Of a stretch of DNA of 64,000 nt, positions 9,065-17,758 are shown piece after piece (position 1 is the first letter of the stretch; every line of letters starts with the position of its first letter). The stretch is from Amycolatopsis lexingtonensis (lineage in GTDB: Bacteria > Actinomycetota > Actinomycetes > Mycobacteriales > Pseudonocardiaceae), in NCBI RefSeq assembly GCF_014873755.1, contig NZ_JADBEG010000001.1, positions 8,034,501 to 8,098,500 on the forward strand, given 5' to 3'. The notes beneath the pieces were generated by a model that was not told the origin of the DNA, did no database searches, and worked only from the letters and a program-made list of their open reading frames with translations. A program made the position numbers and the translations under genes.

Positions 9065-9684
9065 AGCGTCTCCTCGTTCTTCGGTGCCGCCGCGATCGCC
9101 TCGGCCAGTGAAAGTTCGAAATCGGTGGTGACGCGCATCGCGTCCGGGTGGCCCGGCACGGTCGCCGCGCCGGCCGGGACCGCCGTCGTGAAGCCGGCCG
9201 CGAGGAACGCCTCGAGCGTGAAGCCGATCGGCGTCTGGGCCGTGCGCAGGCGGGAGCGGTCCTCCGTGCCGACGATGAGCGACGCGTCGTCGGTCACCTT
9301 CACCGTGTCGGCCATCGGCAGCACGGGGACGACGACGTCGGCGTCACCGACGGCGTTGATCACGTCACGCACGGTTTGCGCAGGAATGAAGGCACGCAGA
9401 GCGTCATGGAGGAGTACAACTGAGTTACGGGGAACTTCGGGCTCGACGACGGCGAAGGCCTGCCGGAGCGAGCCGGGGACGACCCGGCACGGAAGCCCCT
9501 CGAGGGCTTCGGAATACGACTTCGCACACCGCTGGGGGGCCGCCACGAGCACCGAAGAGATTTCCGGTACGTCGAGCAGCCCCCGCACGGTGTGCGTGAG
9601 TAGCGCCTCACCATGGACCGGCGTGAGAGCGAGCTCCCAGTCGGAGGCATGATGTGCGACGGTCACGATCACGACGACGTTCAT
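9061..9684 (-). CDS. ispD: Diverged IspD homologue (methylerythritol-phosphate cytidylyltransferase), possibly non-catalytic
   Basis: By position (carD-ispD-ispF) and by C-terminal blocks ([49 protein letters not shown]) this is the IspD locus. However, the N-terminal nucleotide-binding loop, normally PAAGxGxR followed by a catalytic Lys, is replaced by [19 protein letters not shown], with neither the Arg nor the Lys. HDAARP has become HDALRAF, the Lys of the KxT motif near the C-terminus is Arg, and the TDDA segment seen in mycobacterial IspD is absent. At 207 residues it is about 20 shorter than typical. The frame is intact, so it is not a recent pseudogene. It may be a catalytically altered or structural relic, with another IspD elsewhere in the genome. 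Confidence 0.8.
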   Translation of the reverse strand: MNVVVIVTVAHHASDWELALTPVHGEALLTHTVRGLLDVPEISSVLVAAPQRCAKSYSEALEGLPCRVVPGSLRQAFAVVEPEVPRNSVVLLHDALRAFIPAQTVRDVINAVGDADVVVPVLPMADTVKVTDDASLIVGTEDRSRLRTAQTPIGFTLEAFLAAGFTTAVPAGAATVPGHPDAMRVTTDFELSLAEAIAAAPKNEETL

Positions 9685-9737
9685 CGGTTCGCGATCGTAG
9701 AGGCAGCCGCCCGCCGGGCGAGCGAGCTGCCCTGGGC

Positions 9738-10229
9738 TCAGACCGTCGCGGTTTCCAGAACTTCGTCGAGGAGGACCTCAGCCTTGTCCTCGTCGGTGCC
9801 CTCCGCGAGCGCGAGCTCGCTGACCAGAATTTGCCGCGCCTTCGCCAGCATGCGCTTCTCGCCGGCTGAAAGTCCGCGGTCCTTCTCTCGCCGCCAGAGG
9901 TCGCGCACCACTTCGGCCACCTTGTTCACATCGCCGGAGGCGAGCTTCTCGAGGTTGGCCTTGTACCGACGAGACCAGTTCGTTGGCTCTTCGGTGTGGG
10001 GAGCACGCAGAACGTCGAAGACCTTGTCCAGTCCTTCTTGCCCGACGACATCGCGCACGCCTACGATCTCGGCGTTGTCAGCGGGCACGCGAACCGTGAG
10101 ATCCCCTTGCGCGACCTTGAGGACGAGGTACTTCTTTTCCTCGCCCTTGATCACGCGGGTCTCGATGGCTTCGATGAGTGCGGCACCGTGGTGCGGGTAG
10201 ACGACGGTCTCTCCGACCTTGAAAACCAT
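9738..10229 (-). CDS. carD: CarD-family RNA polymerase-binding transcription regulator
   Basis: A 163-residue global regulator that binds the RNA polymerase beta subunit through its N-terminal Tudor-like domain ([20 protein letters not shown]) and stabilises the open complex at promoters through a C-terminal helical domain. The latter contains the conserved [13 protein letters not shown] with the DNA-wedging tryptophan and [22 protein letters not shown]. Length and motifs match actinobacterial CarD throughout. It sits upstream of ispD-ispF, as in mycobacteria, with a 53-bp gap, and is divergent from the lipoprotein gene. Confidence 0.97.
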   Translation of the reverse strand: MVFKVGETVVYPHHGAALIEAIETRVIKGEEKKYLVLKVAQGDLTVRVPADNAEIVGVRDVVGQEGLDKVFDVLRAPHTEEPTNWSRRYKANLEKLASGDVNKVAEVVRDLWRREKDRGLSAGEKRMLAKARQILVSELALAEGTDEDKAEVLLDEVLETATV

Positions 10230-10504
10230 GTGTCCTCTGCCCCTTTCGCTGACTCCATCCTAGCACGGGCCGCCAGTGCCCACCTAGCGGGCCGGACTCG
10301 TCCTCGCAGGTCAGCGGCCTGAGCGGGGGTTGACAAACGTCGGACCCCCGTGCTCACGCAGGTAGCGGGGAAGCGTTTCGGGGGGCGCCGCGAAATCCTT
10401 TTTGGACGGTTGATCTTGGGCGCAACGCGGACCGGTTCGGTGCCGGAGATCGACCCCGGCTAGTCTTCGCGGGGACGAGGCCGTGAAAAGGGAAGGACTG
10501 CGAC

Positions 10505-11185
10505 GTGAGGCTGCAGAATCGTCGCGTGCTCGGCGCGGGCGTGCTGGCGCTCGGTGCCGCGCTCGTGCTCGCCGGGTGCGGGGCCGGCCAGATCACCCAG
10601 ACCGACTCGCAGCAGCCTGCGGTCAACGGCACGTACGCCCAGGTCAAGACCATTGTCCTGCGCAACGCCGCGGTGCAGTACCCGACGTCCGGTCCCGGTT
10701 ACCCGGTGGGCGCGACCCCGGCGCTGACGCTGACGATCGTGAACCAGGGCGCCCAGGACGACTCGCTCGTCTCGGTCACGACCGAGGACGGCACGCAGGC
10801 CACCATCGGCGGCTCGAAGGAGGTCGTCGCGGCGCACTCGCTCGTGGTCGGCCCGGACGACGCCGTCGAATCGACCAACGAGGTGCAGACCTCGGCCCCG
10901 GCCGCGCCGTCGTCTTCGGCCTCTTCGACGCCGACCGCGACCAGCAGCTCGGCCACCGCGAGCTCGGGCACTTCGACCGCGACGGCCACCGCCGAGGTCC
11001 CGTCCTCCGGCCCGGCGGCGACGCCGACCGCGCCCGAGAAGGTCGGCCAGGCCACCGTGACGCTGCCGGCGCTGAAGCAGCCGCTGTGGCCGGGTCAGGT
11101 CCTGAAGGTCACGTTCGTCTTCAAGAACGCCGGACCGGTCACCGTCGAGCTGCCGGTCGCGGCGCCGGCGCACGCCAAGGAGTAG
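10505..11185 (+). CDS. Cell-surface lipoprotein, LpqE-like
   Basis: A 226-residue lipoprotein. The N-terminus shows a basic start, hydrophobic core and the lipobox LVLAGC at about residues 20-25, so the mature protein is lipid-anchored outside the membrane. A beta-rich domain follows (VLRNAAVQYP, PALTLTIVNQGAQDD), interrupted by a long Ser/Thr/Ala-rich linker, and it closes with a strand region (VLKVTFVFKNAGPVTVELPV) resembling copper-chaperone-like immunoglobulin folds. The position between carD and radA matches mycobacterial lpqE, which is why I suggest that family. The function is unknown. The start is GTG, with an AAGGA site upstream. Confidence 0.82.
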   Translation: MRLQNRRVLGAGVLALGAALVLAGCGAGQITQTDSQQPAVNGTYAQVKTIVLRNAAVQYPTSGPGYPVGATPALTLTIVNQGAQDDSLVSVTTEDGTQATIGGSKEVVAAHSLVVGPDDAVESTNEVQTSAPAAPSSSASSTPTATSSSATASSGTSTATATAEVPSSGPAATPTAPEKVGQATVTLPALKQPLWPGQVLKVTFVFKNAGPVTVELPVAAPAHAKE

Positions 11186-11224
11186 GTCCCCGGTTTTGTC
11201 GGTGGTCGCCGCTAGCCTCGCGGG

Positions 11225-12583
11225 GTGAAGAAAGGGACCACCTACCGCTGCGGCAGCTGCGGGTACGAAGCGGCCAAGTGGCTGGGCCGGTGTCCGGAGT
11301 GCCAGGAATGGGGCTCGTTCGAGGAGCGCGGGGTGCCGGCCAGGCCGGCCATCCAGCGCGTCGCGGCCGGGGCGCCCAGCGCTCCGGCGCGGCCGATCGG
11401 CGAAGTCGACGTCGAAGCGGCGCGAGCCAGGAAAACCGGCGTCTCGGAGCTGGACCGCGTGCTCGGCGGCGGTCTCGTGCCGGGCGCGGTGGTGCTGCTC
11501 GCGGGTGAGCCGGGCGTCGGCAAGTCGACGTTGCTCCTCGAAGTCGCGTACCAGTGGGCGAAGACGGTCGACCGCTCCTTGTACGTCACGGGCGAGGAGT
11601 CCGCGGGGCAGGTCCGGTTGCGCGCGGAGCGCACGGGCAACGTCCACGACCGGATGTACCTCGCCGCCGAAAGCGATCTATCGGCCATCCTCGGGCACGT
11701 CGACGACGTCAAGCCGGGGGTGCTGATCGTCGACTCGGTGCAGACGATGGCGTCCCCGCAGGTGGACGGCTCGCCGGGCGGGGTGACGCAGGTCCGCGCG
11801 GTGACGTCCGGGCTGGTCGCGCTGGCCAAGGAGCGCGGGCTGCCGGTGGTGCTGGTGGGGCACGTCACGAAAGACGGCTCGGTGGCCGGCCCGCGCGTGC
11901 TGGAGCACCTGGTGGACGTGGTGCTGCAGTTCGAGGGCGACAAGCATTCGACGCTGCGGATGCTCCGCGGCATCAAGAACCGCTTCGGCGCGTCCGACGA
12001 GATCGGCTGCTTCGAGCTGCAGGAAGAAGGCATCGTCGGCGTCCCGGACCCGTCCGGGCTGTTCCTCAGCCACACGGCGGAGCCGGTCGCGGGCACGGCG
12101 ATCACGGTGTCGATGGAGGGAAAGCGGCCCCTGCTGGGCGAGGTCCAGGCGCTGGTGTCGGCGACATCGGCGCCCCAGCCGCGGCGCGCGGTCAGCGGCC
12201 TCGATTCGGCGCGGGTGGCGATGGTGCTGGCGGTGCTGGAGAAGCGCGGCGGGTTGAAGCTGGGCGACAAAGACGTGTACACGGCGACGGTCGGCGGCAT
12301 GAAGATCACCGAGCCGGGTATCGATCTGGCGGTGGTGCTGGCGCTGACGTCTTCGTTCGGCGATGTGGCTTTGTCGCCACGGCTGGTTTCGGTGGGGGAG
12401 GTCGGGCTGGCGGGGGAGATCCGGCGGGTGCCGAGCGTGAGCCGCCGGCTGGCGGAGGCGGCACGGCTGGGGTTCACGCATGCGTTGGTGCCGCCGGATT
12501 CGGGCAAGCCGCCGGCGGGGATCCGGGTGCTGGAGGTGGCGAACGTCGCGGACGCGTTGAACGCGGCCAGCCACGCCCGCTGA
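11225..12583 (+). CDS. radA: DNA repair protein RadA/Sms
   Basis: A 452-residue RecA-family helicase that processes recombination branch intermediates. An N-terminal C4 zinc finger (CGSCGYEAAKWLGRCPEC) is followed by the RecA-like ATPase with Walker A GEPGVGKST, Walker B VLIVDSV, and the RadA-specific KNRFG motif in IKNRFGASDE. A C-terminal Lon-protease-like domain follows without the protease active site (LAVVLALTSSF, GLAGEIRRV). It starts with GTG. In most actinobacteria disA follows radA directly; here a convergent terminator and a minus-strand sigma-factor locus follow instead. Confidence 0.96.
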   Translation: MKKGTTYRCGSCGYEAAKWLGRCPECQEWGSFEERGVPARPAIQRVAAGAPSAPARPIGEVDVEAARARKTGVSELDRVLGGGLVPGAVVLLAGEPGVGKSTLLLEVAYQWAKTVDRSLYVTGEESAGQVRLRAERTGNVHDRMYLAAESDLSAILGHVDDVKPGVLIVDSVQTMASPQVDGSPGGVTQVRAVTSGLVALAKERGLPVVLVGHVTKDGSVAGPRVLEHLVDVVLQFEGDKHSTLRMLRGIKNRFGASDEIGCFELQEEGIVGVPDPSGLFLSHTAEPVAGTAITVSMEGKRPLLGEVQALVSATSAPQPRRAVSGLDSARVAMVLAVLEKRGGLKLGDKDVYTATVGGMKITEPGIDLAVVLALTSSFGDVALSPRLVSVGEVGLAGEIRRVPSVSRRLAEAARLGFTHALVPPDSGKPPAGIRVLEVANVADALNAASHAR

Positions 12584-12614
12584 CCTGGGCCCCGGCACGC
12601 TGCCGGGGCCCAGG
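12584..12614. terminator. Bidirectional terminator between radA and the CU044_5270 gene
   Basis: Perfect 14-bp GC-rich arms (12584-12597 and 12601-12614) around a CGC loop, starting one base after the radA stop and ending 3 bp before the stop of the convergent gene. There is no T-run on either side, as usual for actinobacterial hairpin terminators. Confidence 0.85.
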
Positions 12615-12617
12615 TGC

Positions 12618-13715
12618 TCAGCCCGACGTGCGGGTGATCGCGTACGAGTACACCGTCTCCGGCGTTGTCTTCAGCTCCGGCGGAAGCGGCGCCTCCCGGC
12701 TCGTCGTGGCCACCGGCGGCGGGATGTCCGAACTCGACGTTGTCCGGGGTGTGCTCATCGGCGTGATCGCCGTCGGGGTACCCGGGGGGAAGTCCCAGGC
12801 CAGGAGCTGGGCCGTGGTCGGGTCGAGGTAGAGGTGCTGGCCCGTGTCCTTGGCGCCGATCACCGTGGCCGGGCGGCCGTCCGGGGTCTGGCCCGGGGCC
12901 TCGAAGATCGCGTCGACGGTGGTGAGCGCGTCGCGCAGGGCGAAACGGACGTCCTTGGGGGCCAGGCCGAGCTCGAGGACCATCCGCACCATCGTGAGCG
13001 ACTCCGTGCCGCTGTGCTTGCGGCCGTCGTCGGTGGTGTCGATGGTGTCGTACCGCAGGCGCTTGGCCAGCGTCCCCCGGTCCGGGACCAGGGAGGCGAC
13101 CAGCGCGGCGTCGGGGCTCAGCCAGTTCTGGAACGGCGTGTTCCAGTGCGGCAGCATCGTCCCGGGCACGGCCGGCTCGCCGGGGAACCGGCCGCCCGGG
13201 CCGTATTCGTCGGTCGGGACCTGCTTGACCCGGATCACCTCGCCGGGGTGGAGTCCCCGTACCGCGCCCGTCGACGACGTGCGGCGGTGCCACAGTCCCT
13301 TCGGGTCCGCCGGGATCCACAGCTCCACCTTGCGCTGGATCTGGAGGTGCTGCCCGCCGGTCGTTTCCGGGACCCAGCTGAGCTTCTGCGCGTAGCGGAA
13401 CTCGCCCGGCTCCAGCGGGCGGTCCAGGTCGGGGAGGGTCGCCGCCGGGCGGGACGGCTCGGGGTCCGATGGCAGCAGCGAAGTCACCACCGCCAAGCTG
13501 CCCGCCAGCAGGACGACGGCCGCGGCCACCGCGAGCCACCGCCAGGGTGCCTTGCGGGTCTCGCGCGGCGGGGCCTCGGTGCCGCCGGCCGCCGCCATCA
13601 GGGACGCGCGCGCGAACGCGAGCCCGTCCTCGTCGTCGACGTCGCCGTGGAGGTCGGACAAGGCCGCGTCGAGCTCGGCTTCGGACCAGATCTTCCGGAC
13701 GTTGTCTTCACGCAA
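12618..13715 (-). CDS. CU044_5270-family membrane protein, sigma-factor partner
   Basis: A 365-residue protein with a short cytosolic N-terminus (IWSEAELDAALSDLHGDVD), one transmembrane helix (WLAVAAAVVLLAGSLAVVTSLL) and a large extracytoplasmic domain of about 290 residues. It matches the CU044_5270 family, which is commonly encoded next to ECF sigma factors in actinobacteria. Its start overlaps the end of the upstream sigma gene by 8 bp, so the two are cotranscribed. The topology suggests an anti-sigma or signal-sensing role, although no zinc-binding anti-sigma motif (HxxxCxxC) is visible. Confidence 0.8.
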   Translation of the reverse strand: MREDNVRKIWSEAELDAALSDLHGDVDDEDGLAFARASLMAAAGGTEAPPRETRKAPWRWLAVAAAVVLLAGSLAVVTSLLPSDPEPSRPAATLPDLDRPLEPGEFRYAQKLSWVPETTGGQHLQIQRKVELWIPADPKGLWHRRTSSTGAVRGLHPGEVIRVKQVPTDEYGPGGRFPGEPAVPGTMLPHWNTPFQNWLSPDAALVASLVPDRGTLAKRLRYDTIDTTDDGRKHSGTESLTMVRMVLELGLAPKDVRFALRDALTTVDAIFEAPGQTPDGRPATVIGAKDTGQHLYLDPTTAQLLAWDFPPGTPTAITPMSTPRTTSSSDIPPPVATTSREAPLPPELKTTPETVYSYAITRTSG

Positions 13716-14301
13716 GGTCCTGCACCTCCTCTTGGGCCGGGGCGTTCGTCCTGAGCCAGCGTCTGATCCGGTGCAACCGGGAGCGGACCGTACCCGGCGG
13801 GATGCCGAGGGCTTCGGCCACCTCCGCCGGTTCGAGCCCGGCCCACGACACCAGCAGCAGCGTGTCGCGGTCGGCCGGGCTGAGCCGCGCCAGCGCGCCG
13901 GCCAGCTGGGCCGCCCGGACCTGGGCGTCGACGCGCTCGGCGACGCGGCCGTCGTGGCCCGCGTGGCTCGTTTCGCCGGTGCGGGCCAGCCGCGCCGTGG
14001 CCTGCAGCCCGCGCAGCTCGGACCGCACGTGGTGGCGGAGCAGGTTGGTCGCGATGCCGTACAGCCACGACCGGGCCGTGCCCAGCTCCGGCCGGTAGGT
14101 CTCGCGGCGGCGCAACGCCACCAGGAACGTCTCGGCGACGAGGTCGTTCGCCGGTTCGGGCCCGACCCGCCGGGCGAGGTAGCGGCGCAGCTGCGGGGCG
14201 TGGGCGTCGAAGAGCCGGCCGAACGCCGGCCCGGGCTCGGCTCCGCCCAGGTCAGGGCGGTCGTGCCCCCAGAGCTCCGATCCCTCGTGGATCACCTGCA
14301 T
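13708..14301 (-). CDS. ECF-type sigma-70 factor
   Basis: A 197-residue extracytoplasmic-function sigma factor. Region 2 contains FDAHAPQLRRYLARRVG, the core-binding DLVAETFLVALRR and the promoter-melting/-10 segment ARSWLYGIATNLLRHHVRSE. Region 4 is a helix-turn-helix, LSPADRDTLLLVSWAGLEPAEV followed by LGIPPGTVRSRLHRIRRWL. It is the first gene of a two-gene unit with the CU044_5270 membrane protein. The 156 bp upstream are shared with the divergent C39 peptidase, a candidate target. Confidence 0.92.
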   Translation of the reverse strand: MQVIHEGSELWGHDRPDLGGAEPGPAFGRLFDAHAPQLRRYLARRVGPEPANDLVAETFLVALRRRETYRPELGTARSWLYGIATNLLRHHVRSELRGLQATARLARTGETSHAGHDGRVAERVDAQVRAAQLAGALARLSPADRDTLLLVSWAGLEPAEVAEALGIPPGTVRSRLHRIRRWLRTNAPAQEEVQDLA

Positions 14302-14457
14302 GCCCCCAGTTGCCCGCAGCGCGCGCGAGCGTTCACGGGCGAACCTACCTTCGTCGTGAGCCGTCCGGGGTGTGTGAGGGACAAACGTCGGACCTTGCCG
14401 AGATCATCCACCGGTAAGGCGTTGGCCAACCGGCGCCGAAACTGGGGAAGGAACGTC

Positions 14458-15051
14458 ATGCGCAGATTCCGCCTGGGGTTCGTCACGCTCATCGCCGCGA
14501 TGGGGCTTGTCTCGCTGCCCGCGGTCGCCGAGGCGAGCACCGAAGCCGTGCTGAACATCCAGTACCAGGTCCAGGAGACCGGCTACTGGTGCGGCCCGGC
14601 CGCCACCCGCATCGCCATGTCCGCGCGCACCGGCAACCTGCCGAGCCAGGCGACGCTCGCCGCCCAGCTCGGCACGACCACCAACGGCACGGACTGGATC
14701 GGCCAGGTCACCGGCGTCCTCAACGCCGACCTCGGCACGACCTGGTACGAGACCAAGGAGATGCCGGACGACCCGCCGACGCAGGCCCAGCGCGACCTGC
14801 TGTGGCGGGACATCACGCTCGACATCAACAACGGCTACCCGATCGTCGCGAACATCGTCGCCCCCGCGAACAACCACCCGCCGGGCTACCCGAACTACAC
14901 GATCTACCACTACTTCACCGTGATCGGCTACGACAGCTCCGACATGACGGTCAAGATCGCCGACCCGGCGAGCTTCGGCGGGAACCAGATCTACTGGCTG
15001 AGCTTCGACCAGCTCGCGACGCTGATCCCGCCGAAGGGGTACTCCGCCTAG
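14458..15051 (+). CDS. Secreted C39-family peptidase
   Basis: A 197-residue exported protein. The signal peptide is residues 1 to about 26 (basic RRFR start, hydrophobic LGFVTLIAAMGLVSLPAVA). The mature domain is a C39-like papain fold: catalytic Cys in TGYWCGPAATRIAMSA, His in IYHYFTVIGYD and the Asp/Asn region in KIADPAS. These are typical of standalone secreted C39 peptidases of actinomycetes, which are not linked to bacteriocin export. GGGGAAGGA precedes the ATG. It is divergent from the ECF sigma gene, and its last 4 bases overlap the convergent hydrolase gene. Confidence 0.9.
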   Translation: MRRFRLGFVTLIAAMGLVSLPAVAEASTEAVLNIQYQVQETGYWCGPAATRIAMSARTGNLPSQATLAAQLGTTTNGTDWIGQVTGVLNADLGTTWYETKEMPDDPPTQAQRDLLWRDITLDINNGYPIVANIVAPANNHPPGYPNYTIYHYFTVIGYDSSDMTVKIADPASFGGNQIYWLSFDQLATLIPPKGYSA

Positions 15052-16340
15052 ATCCCCAGCAGTCCCCAGTACACCGCCCAGGGGACGAACACGACGCCGC
15101 CGGCGAGCGGCACGCCGAGGCGCGGGCTCCGGTGCCGCCACCACGCCACCGCCGTGCCGATGGCCGCGGCCACCACGCCCAGCGAGAGCAGCTGCAACGC
15201 CAGCCACGGCAGCGGGCGGCCGGCGACGACCGGACCCAGCCCCCTGCCCATGGTGACCTGGATCAGCACGTCGAAGGCCAGGAAACCGAGCACGGCGAGC
15301 AGCCCGGTCGCCGACAGCCAGCGCGCCGACTTCGCCGCCGGACCCCGCCGGAGGAGCGGGTACCAGGCGAACGCCACGAGCAGGAGCACCAGCACCGCGA
15401 GCTGGAGCCAGGTCGGTTCGTACCAGCTCAACGGCGTGATCTGGACGCTCGGCCGGTCCTGCGCGGGCGGCGCGTCGGCGCTCGACGCTGTCGGCGGGTG
15501 GTTGATCCACGTGCCCACCAGCTCCAGGTAGCCCGGTGCGTAGCCGGGCAGCTTGTCGAAGCCGTCGGTCGTGCGCCGCAGCTGGTGCTGGGCGTCCGGG
15601 AACACCCGCAGCGTGTACTTGGCCAGCGACGCCTGGAAGATCCGGACGGCTTCCCCCGGCGGCGTCAGGACGTCCTTCGCGCCCCACAGCCCGAGCACCG
15701 GCTGGCGCAGGCTCTTCAGCACCGGCACCGGGTCGTAGTGCGCCTCCGGGAACACGCCGCCGCCGACGAGCTGGCGCATCATCGTCGACGACGCCATCCG
15801 CACCATCGAGCCGTCCATCCCCAGGCGCCGCAGCTGGTTCTCGATCGCCCACGCCTGCTGCCGGGACGGCTCGACGCCGTTCGCCCCGAGCGTCACGACG
15901 AACGCGACGTCCGCCGATCGCGACGCGGCCAGCGGCGCCACCCAGCCCCCTTCGCTCAACCCCCAGACGCCGACCCGTGCCGGATCGACGTCCGGCCGCT
16001 TGCGCAGCGCTTCCACGGCGGCGAGCGCGTCGTCCGCCAGCGTGGAATAGGACCGCGAGAACTGCGAATAGCCCTCGGTGCGCTTGTCGTAGATGAGCGT
16101 CGCTATTCCTTGTCGCGCAAAGGCTTCCGCCTGATCGCGGTAGTCCTCCCGGCTGTGCGCCCCCGAGCCGTGGACCATCACCAGGCCCGGCAGCTTCGTC
16201 CCGCCGGGCGGTGCGACGACGGTGCCGTGCAAGGTCACCCCGCCGTTCGTGAACGTCACGTCCGAGCCGTCCGCGGCCGAAGCCGGCGGCGCCGTGATCG
16301 CCAGGATCACCCCGGCCAGTAGTAGTGCCCCTCTTCGCAT
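15048..16340 (-). CDS. Exported alpha/beta hydrolase with C-terminal membrane segments
   Basis: 430 residues. A signal peptide (LLLAGVILAITAPPASA) leads into an alpha/beta-hydrolase domain: oxyanion region MVHGSGAHSREDYRDQA, nucleophile elbow GVWGLSEGGWVAPLAA and a late histidine in FPDAQHQLRR. The last about 120 residues carry three hydrophobic segments (LQLAVLVLLLVAFAWYPLL, ATGLLAVLGFLAFDVLI, VVFVPWAVYWGLLGI), anchoring it in the membrane with the catalytic domain outside. It is probably an esterase or peptidase-like hydrolase of unknown substrate. It sits 19 bp downstream of the winged-helix regulator, with which it probably forms an operon. Confidence 0.87.
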   Translation of the reverse strand: MRRGALLLAGVILAITAPPASAADGSDVTFTNGGVTLHGTVVAPPGGTKLPGLVMVHGSGAHSREDYRDQAEAFARQGIATLIYDKRTEGYSQFSRSYSTLADDALAAVEALRKRPDVDPARVGVWGLSEGGWVAPLAASRSADVAFVVTLGANGVEPSRQQAWAIENQLRRLGMDGSMVRMASSTMMRQLVGGGVFPEAHYDPVPVLKSLRQPVLGLWGAKDVLTPPGEAVRIFQASLAKYTLRVFPDAQHQLRRTTDGFDKLPGYAPGYLELVGTWINHPPTASSADAPPAQDRPSVQITPLSWYEPTWLQLAVLVLLLVAFAWYPLLRRGPAAKSARWLSATGLLAVLGFLAFDVLIQVTMGRGLGPVVAGRPLPWLALQLLSLGVVAAAIGTAVAWWRHRSPRLGVPLAGGVVFVPWAVYWGLLGI

Positions 16341-16359
16341 GCGAGATCCCCTGTCATGG

Positions 16360-16926
16360 TCATTCCCCTGGTTCCGGGAACGCGAGCAGGCGCACGAGCA
16401 CGCGCCGCGCTTCCGGTGACCGGTCGTCCTCGGCTCGCCAGTACCGGCGGAACAGCTCCATGTAGTCGTGCCAGAACCGCTGCAGCTCCTCGGCGGTGAG
16501 CCAGGTGCCGCCGCGGGCGTAGAACAGCGCGTCCGGCCAGTCGCCGGGCAGCTCTTCGCGCGTTTCCGCGAACCGGTTCAGCTTTTCGAGGTCTTCCTCG
16601 AACCCCTGGCGCTGCATGTCGTCGAACAGCACCCGGGATTCGGCGCTCTGCTCGCTGCGGCGCGGCCAGCGGATGTCCCGCGGCCGCGTCCGCCACCACC
16701 GTTCCTTGCCCCGCGCGAGCTCCGGGGCGTCTTCGACGAACCCGAACCGGGCCAGTTCCCGCAGGTGGTAGCTGGTCGCGCCGGTGTTCTCGCCGAGTTC
16801 CTTGGCGAGTTTCGTGGCCGTCGCCGGCCCCGCGGACAGCACGCCGAGTATCCGGCGGCGCAGTGGGTGCGTGACGGCTTTGAGGGCGTCCGGGTCGAGC
16901 TCTTCCGGTGGTGGAGCGCTGGTCAT
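16360..16926 (-). CDS. ArsR-like winged helix-turn-helix regulator
   Basis: 188 residues. The N-terminal 90 residues are a winged HTH (LKAVTHPLRRRILGVLSAGPA, TKLAKELGENTGATSYHLRELARFG, a helix 3 typical of the ArsR-like/HTH_20 group). The C-terminal half is acidic and helical (FDDMQRQGFEEDLEKLNRFAE, LTAEELQRFWHDYMELFRRY) and may bind a ligand or mediate dimerisation. No metal-binding cysteines are seen. It likely controls itself and the downstream hydrolase; a dyad upstream of its start fits that idea. Confidence 0.88.
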   Translation of the reverse strand: MTSAPPPEELDPDALKAVTHPLRRRILGVLSAGPATATKLAKELGENTGATSYHLRELARFGFVEDAPELARGKERWWRTRPRDIRWPRRSEQSAESRVLFDDMQRQGFEEDLEKLNRFAETREELPGDWPDALFYARGGTWLTAEELQRFWHDYMELFRRYWRAEDDRSPEARRVLVRLLAFPEPGE

Positions 16927-16942
16927 GACCCCAAGGTAGCCG

Positions 16943-16974
16943 TGCAGAGGAAATTGTGCAAAGAAATCTCTGCA
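16943..16974. promoter_or_regulatory. Dyad upstream of the winged-HTH gene, candidate operator
   Basis: TGCAGAG and CTCTGCA form perfect 7-bp arms separated by 18 AT-rich bases, starting 17 bp before the regulator's start codon. The local A/T-rich stretch stands out in this GC-rich region and would contain the promoter. Inferred to be an autoregulatory site. Confidence 0.4.
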
Positions 16975-17118
16975 ACTCGGCGAGGGCGCTGCGGCGAAGT
17001 CGCCGGGGGTGCGTCCGCGACCGGATCACCGGGACCCGGCAGCCACATCGGTCACCCGGCCTGCGGCTCGGCCGGCCGATCGGGCGCGACTTTGCCGGGC
17101 CTCTGATCTCGGAGGTCC

Positions 17119-17163
17119 TGAATGACTCATTCAGGTCGTGGGAGGTCCTGAATGAGTCATTCA
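17119..17163. repeat. TGAATGASTCATTCA palindrome pair (30-bp spacing)
   Basis: Two copies of the 15-bp palindrome TGAATGACTCATTCA (17119-17133 with central C, 17149-17163 with central G), exactly 30 bp apart, with GGAGGTCC flanks. The pair lies downstream of the 3' end of the minus-strand membrane gene (17213). It is the first of four such pairs in this window. Confidence 0.85.
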
Positions 17164-17212
17164 AGACCCCGCGGCACCCGCCGGCCCCCGGAAGTGGGTG
17201 TCTACTGTGGAC

Positions 17213-17749
17213 TCACCAGATGGGGTGGTCGCTGAACTTCCTGAGCGTCTGCACGCTCGGCCGCACGTAGAACATGCCTGCCAGGAAACCCGTGGTGGCG
17301 AAGGCCAGCGTCGTGAACACCGTGAGCAGGTCCGGGGCCCGCAGGTCCGGGGTGTCGCGCCACACCCGGAACACGATCGGCACCGCGAAGGACCCGAGGA
17401 TCAGCACCAGCGTCAGCAGGTAGGTGAACAGCAGCGCGTGGCGGGCCGACGCGGCGCTCGCCACGACCAGGTAGTCACCCCGCAGGCAGCGCCGGGTCGA
17501 AAGCACCAGCACCGCGATCGCCAGCACGCCCAGCGGCGGCAGCACCGCCGCGGCCTTGCCGAGCAGCGTGTCCGGGAAGGCGTGGCCGTGGACGATGCCC
17601 TGCAGGAACGTCGTGAGCCCGAACAGCAGCACCATCCCGGCGATCATCGAGGACCCGACGACCACCGAGCCCCACCGCACCCGGGCGGCGAACCGGGGCG
17701 GCAGCGGTACGAACTCGACCTGCCCGAACGTCCCCTGCACCCAGCTCAC
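17213..17749 (-). CDS. Four-helix integral membrane protein of unknown function
   Basis: 178 residues with four clear transmembrane segments: VVVGSSMIAGMVLLFGLTTFL, AAAVLPPLGVLAIAVLVL, HALLFTYLLTLVLILGSFAV and LLTVFTTLAFATTGFLAGMF. The loops between them are short. No enzymatic or transporter motif is recognised. The start codon is a GTG that almost touches GGAG, so a slightly internal start is possible. It lies downstream of the trehalose operon on the same strand, behind a hairpin. Confidence 0.7.
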   Translation of the reverse strand: MSWVQGTFGQVEFVPLPPRFAARVRWGSVVVGSSMIAGMVLLFGLTTFLQGIVHGHAFPDTLLGKAAAVLPPLGVLAIAVLVLSTRRCLRGDYLVVASAASARHALLFTYLLTLVLILGSFAVPIVFRVWRDTPDLRAPDLLTVFTTLAFATTGFLAGMFYVRPSVQTLRKFSDHPIW

Positions 17750-17758
17750 CTCCGAATG

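Noticed and set aside
11242..13539. 765-residue open frame on the minus strand
   Set aside because: Spans radA antisense and the CU044_5270 gene out of frame; both real genes have clear motifs.
10332..14394. Shared GACAAACGTCGGACC string near 10332 and 14380 as a common promoter element
   Set aside because: A 15-base identity is not surprising for chance in 64 kb of GC-rich DNA, and the distances to the nearest starts differ greatly.
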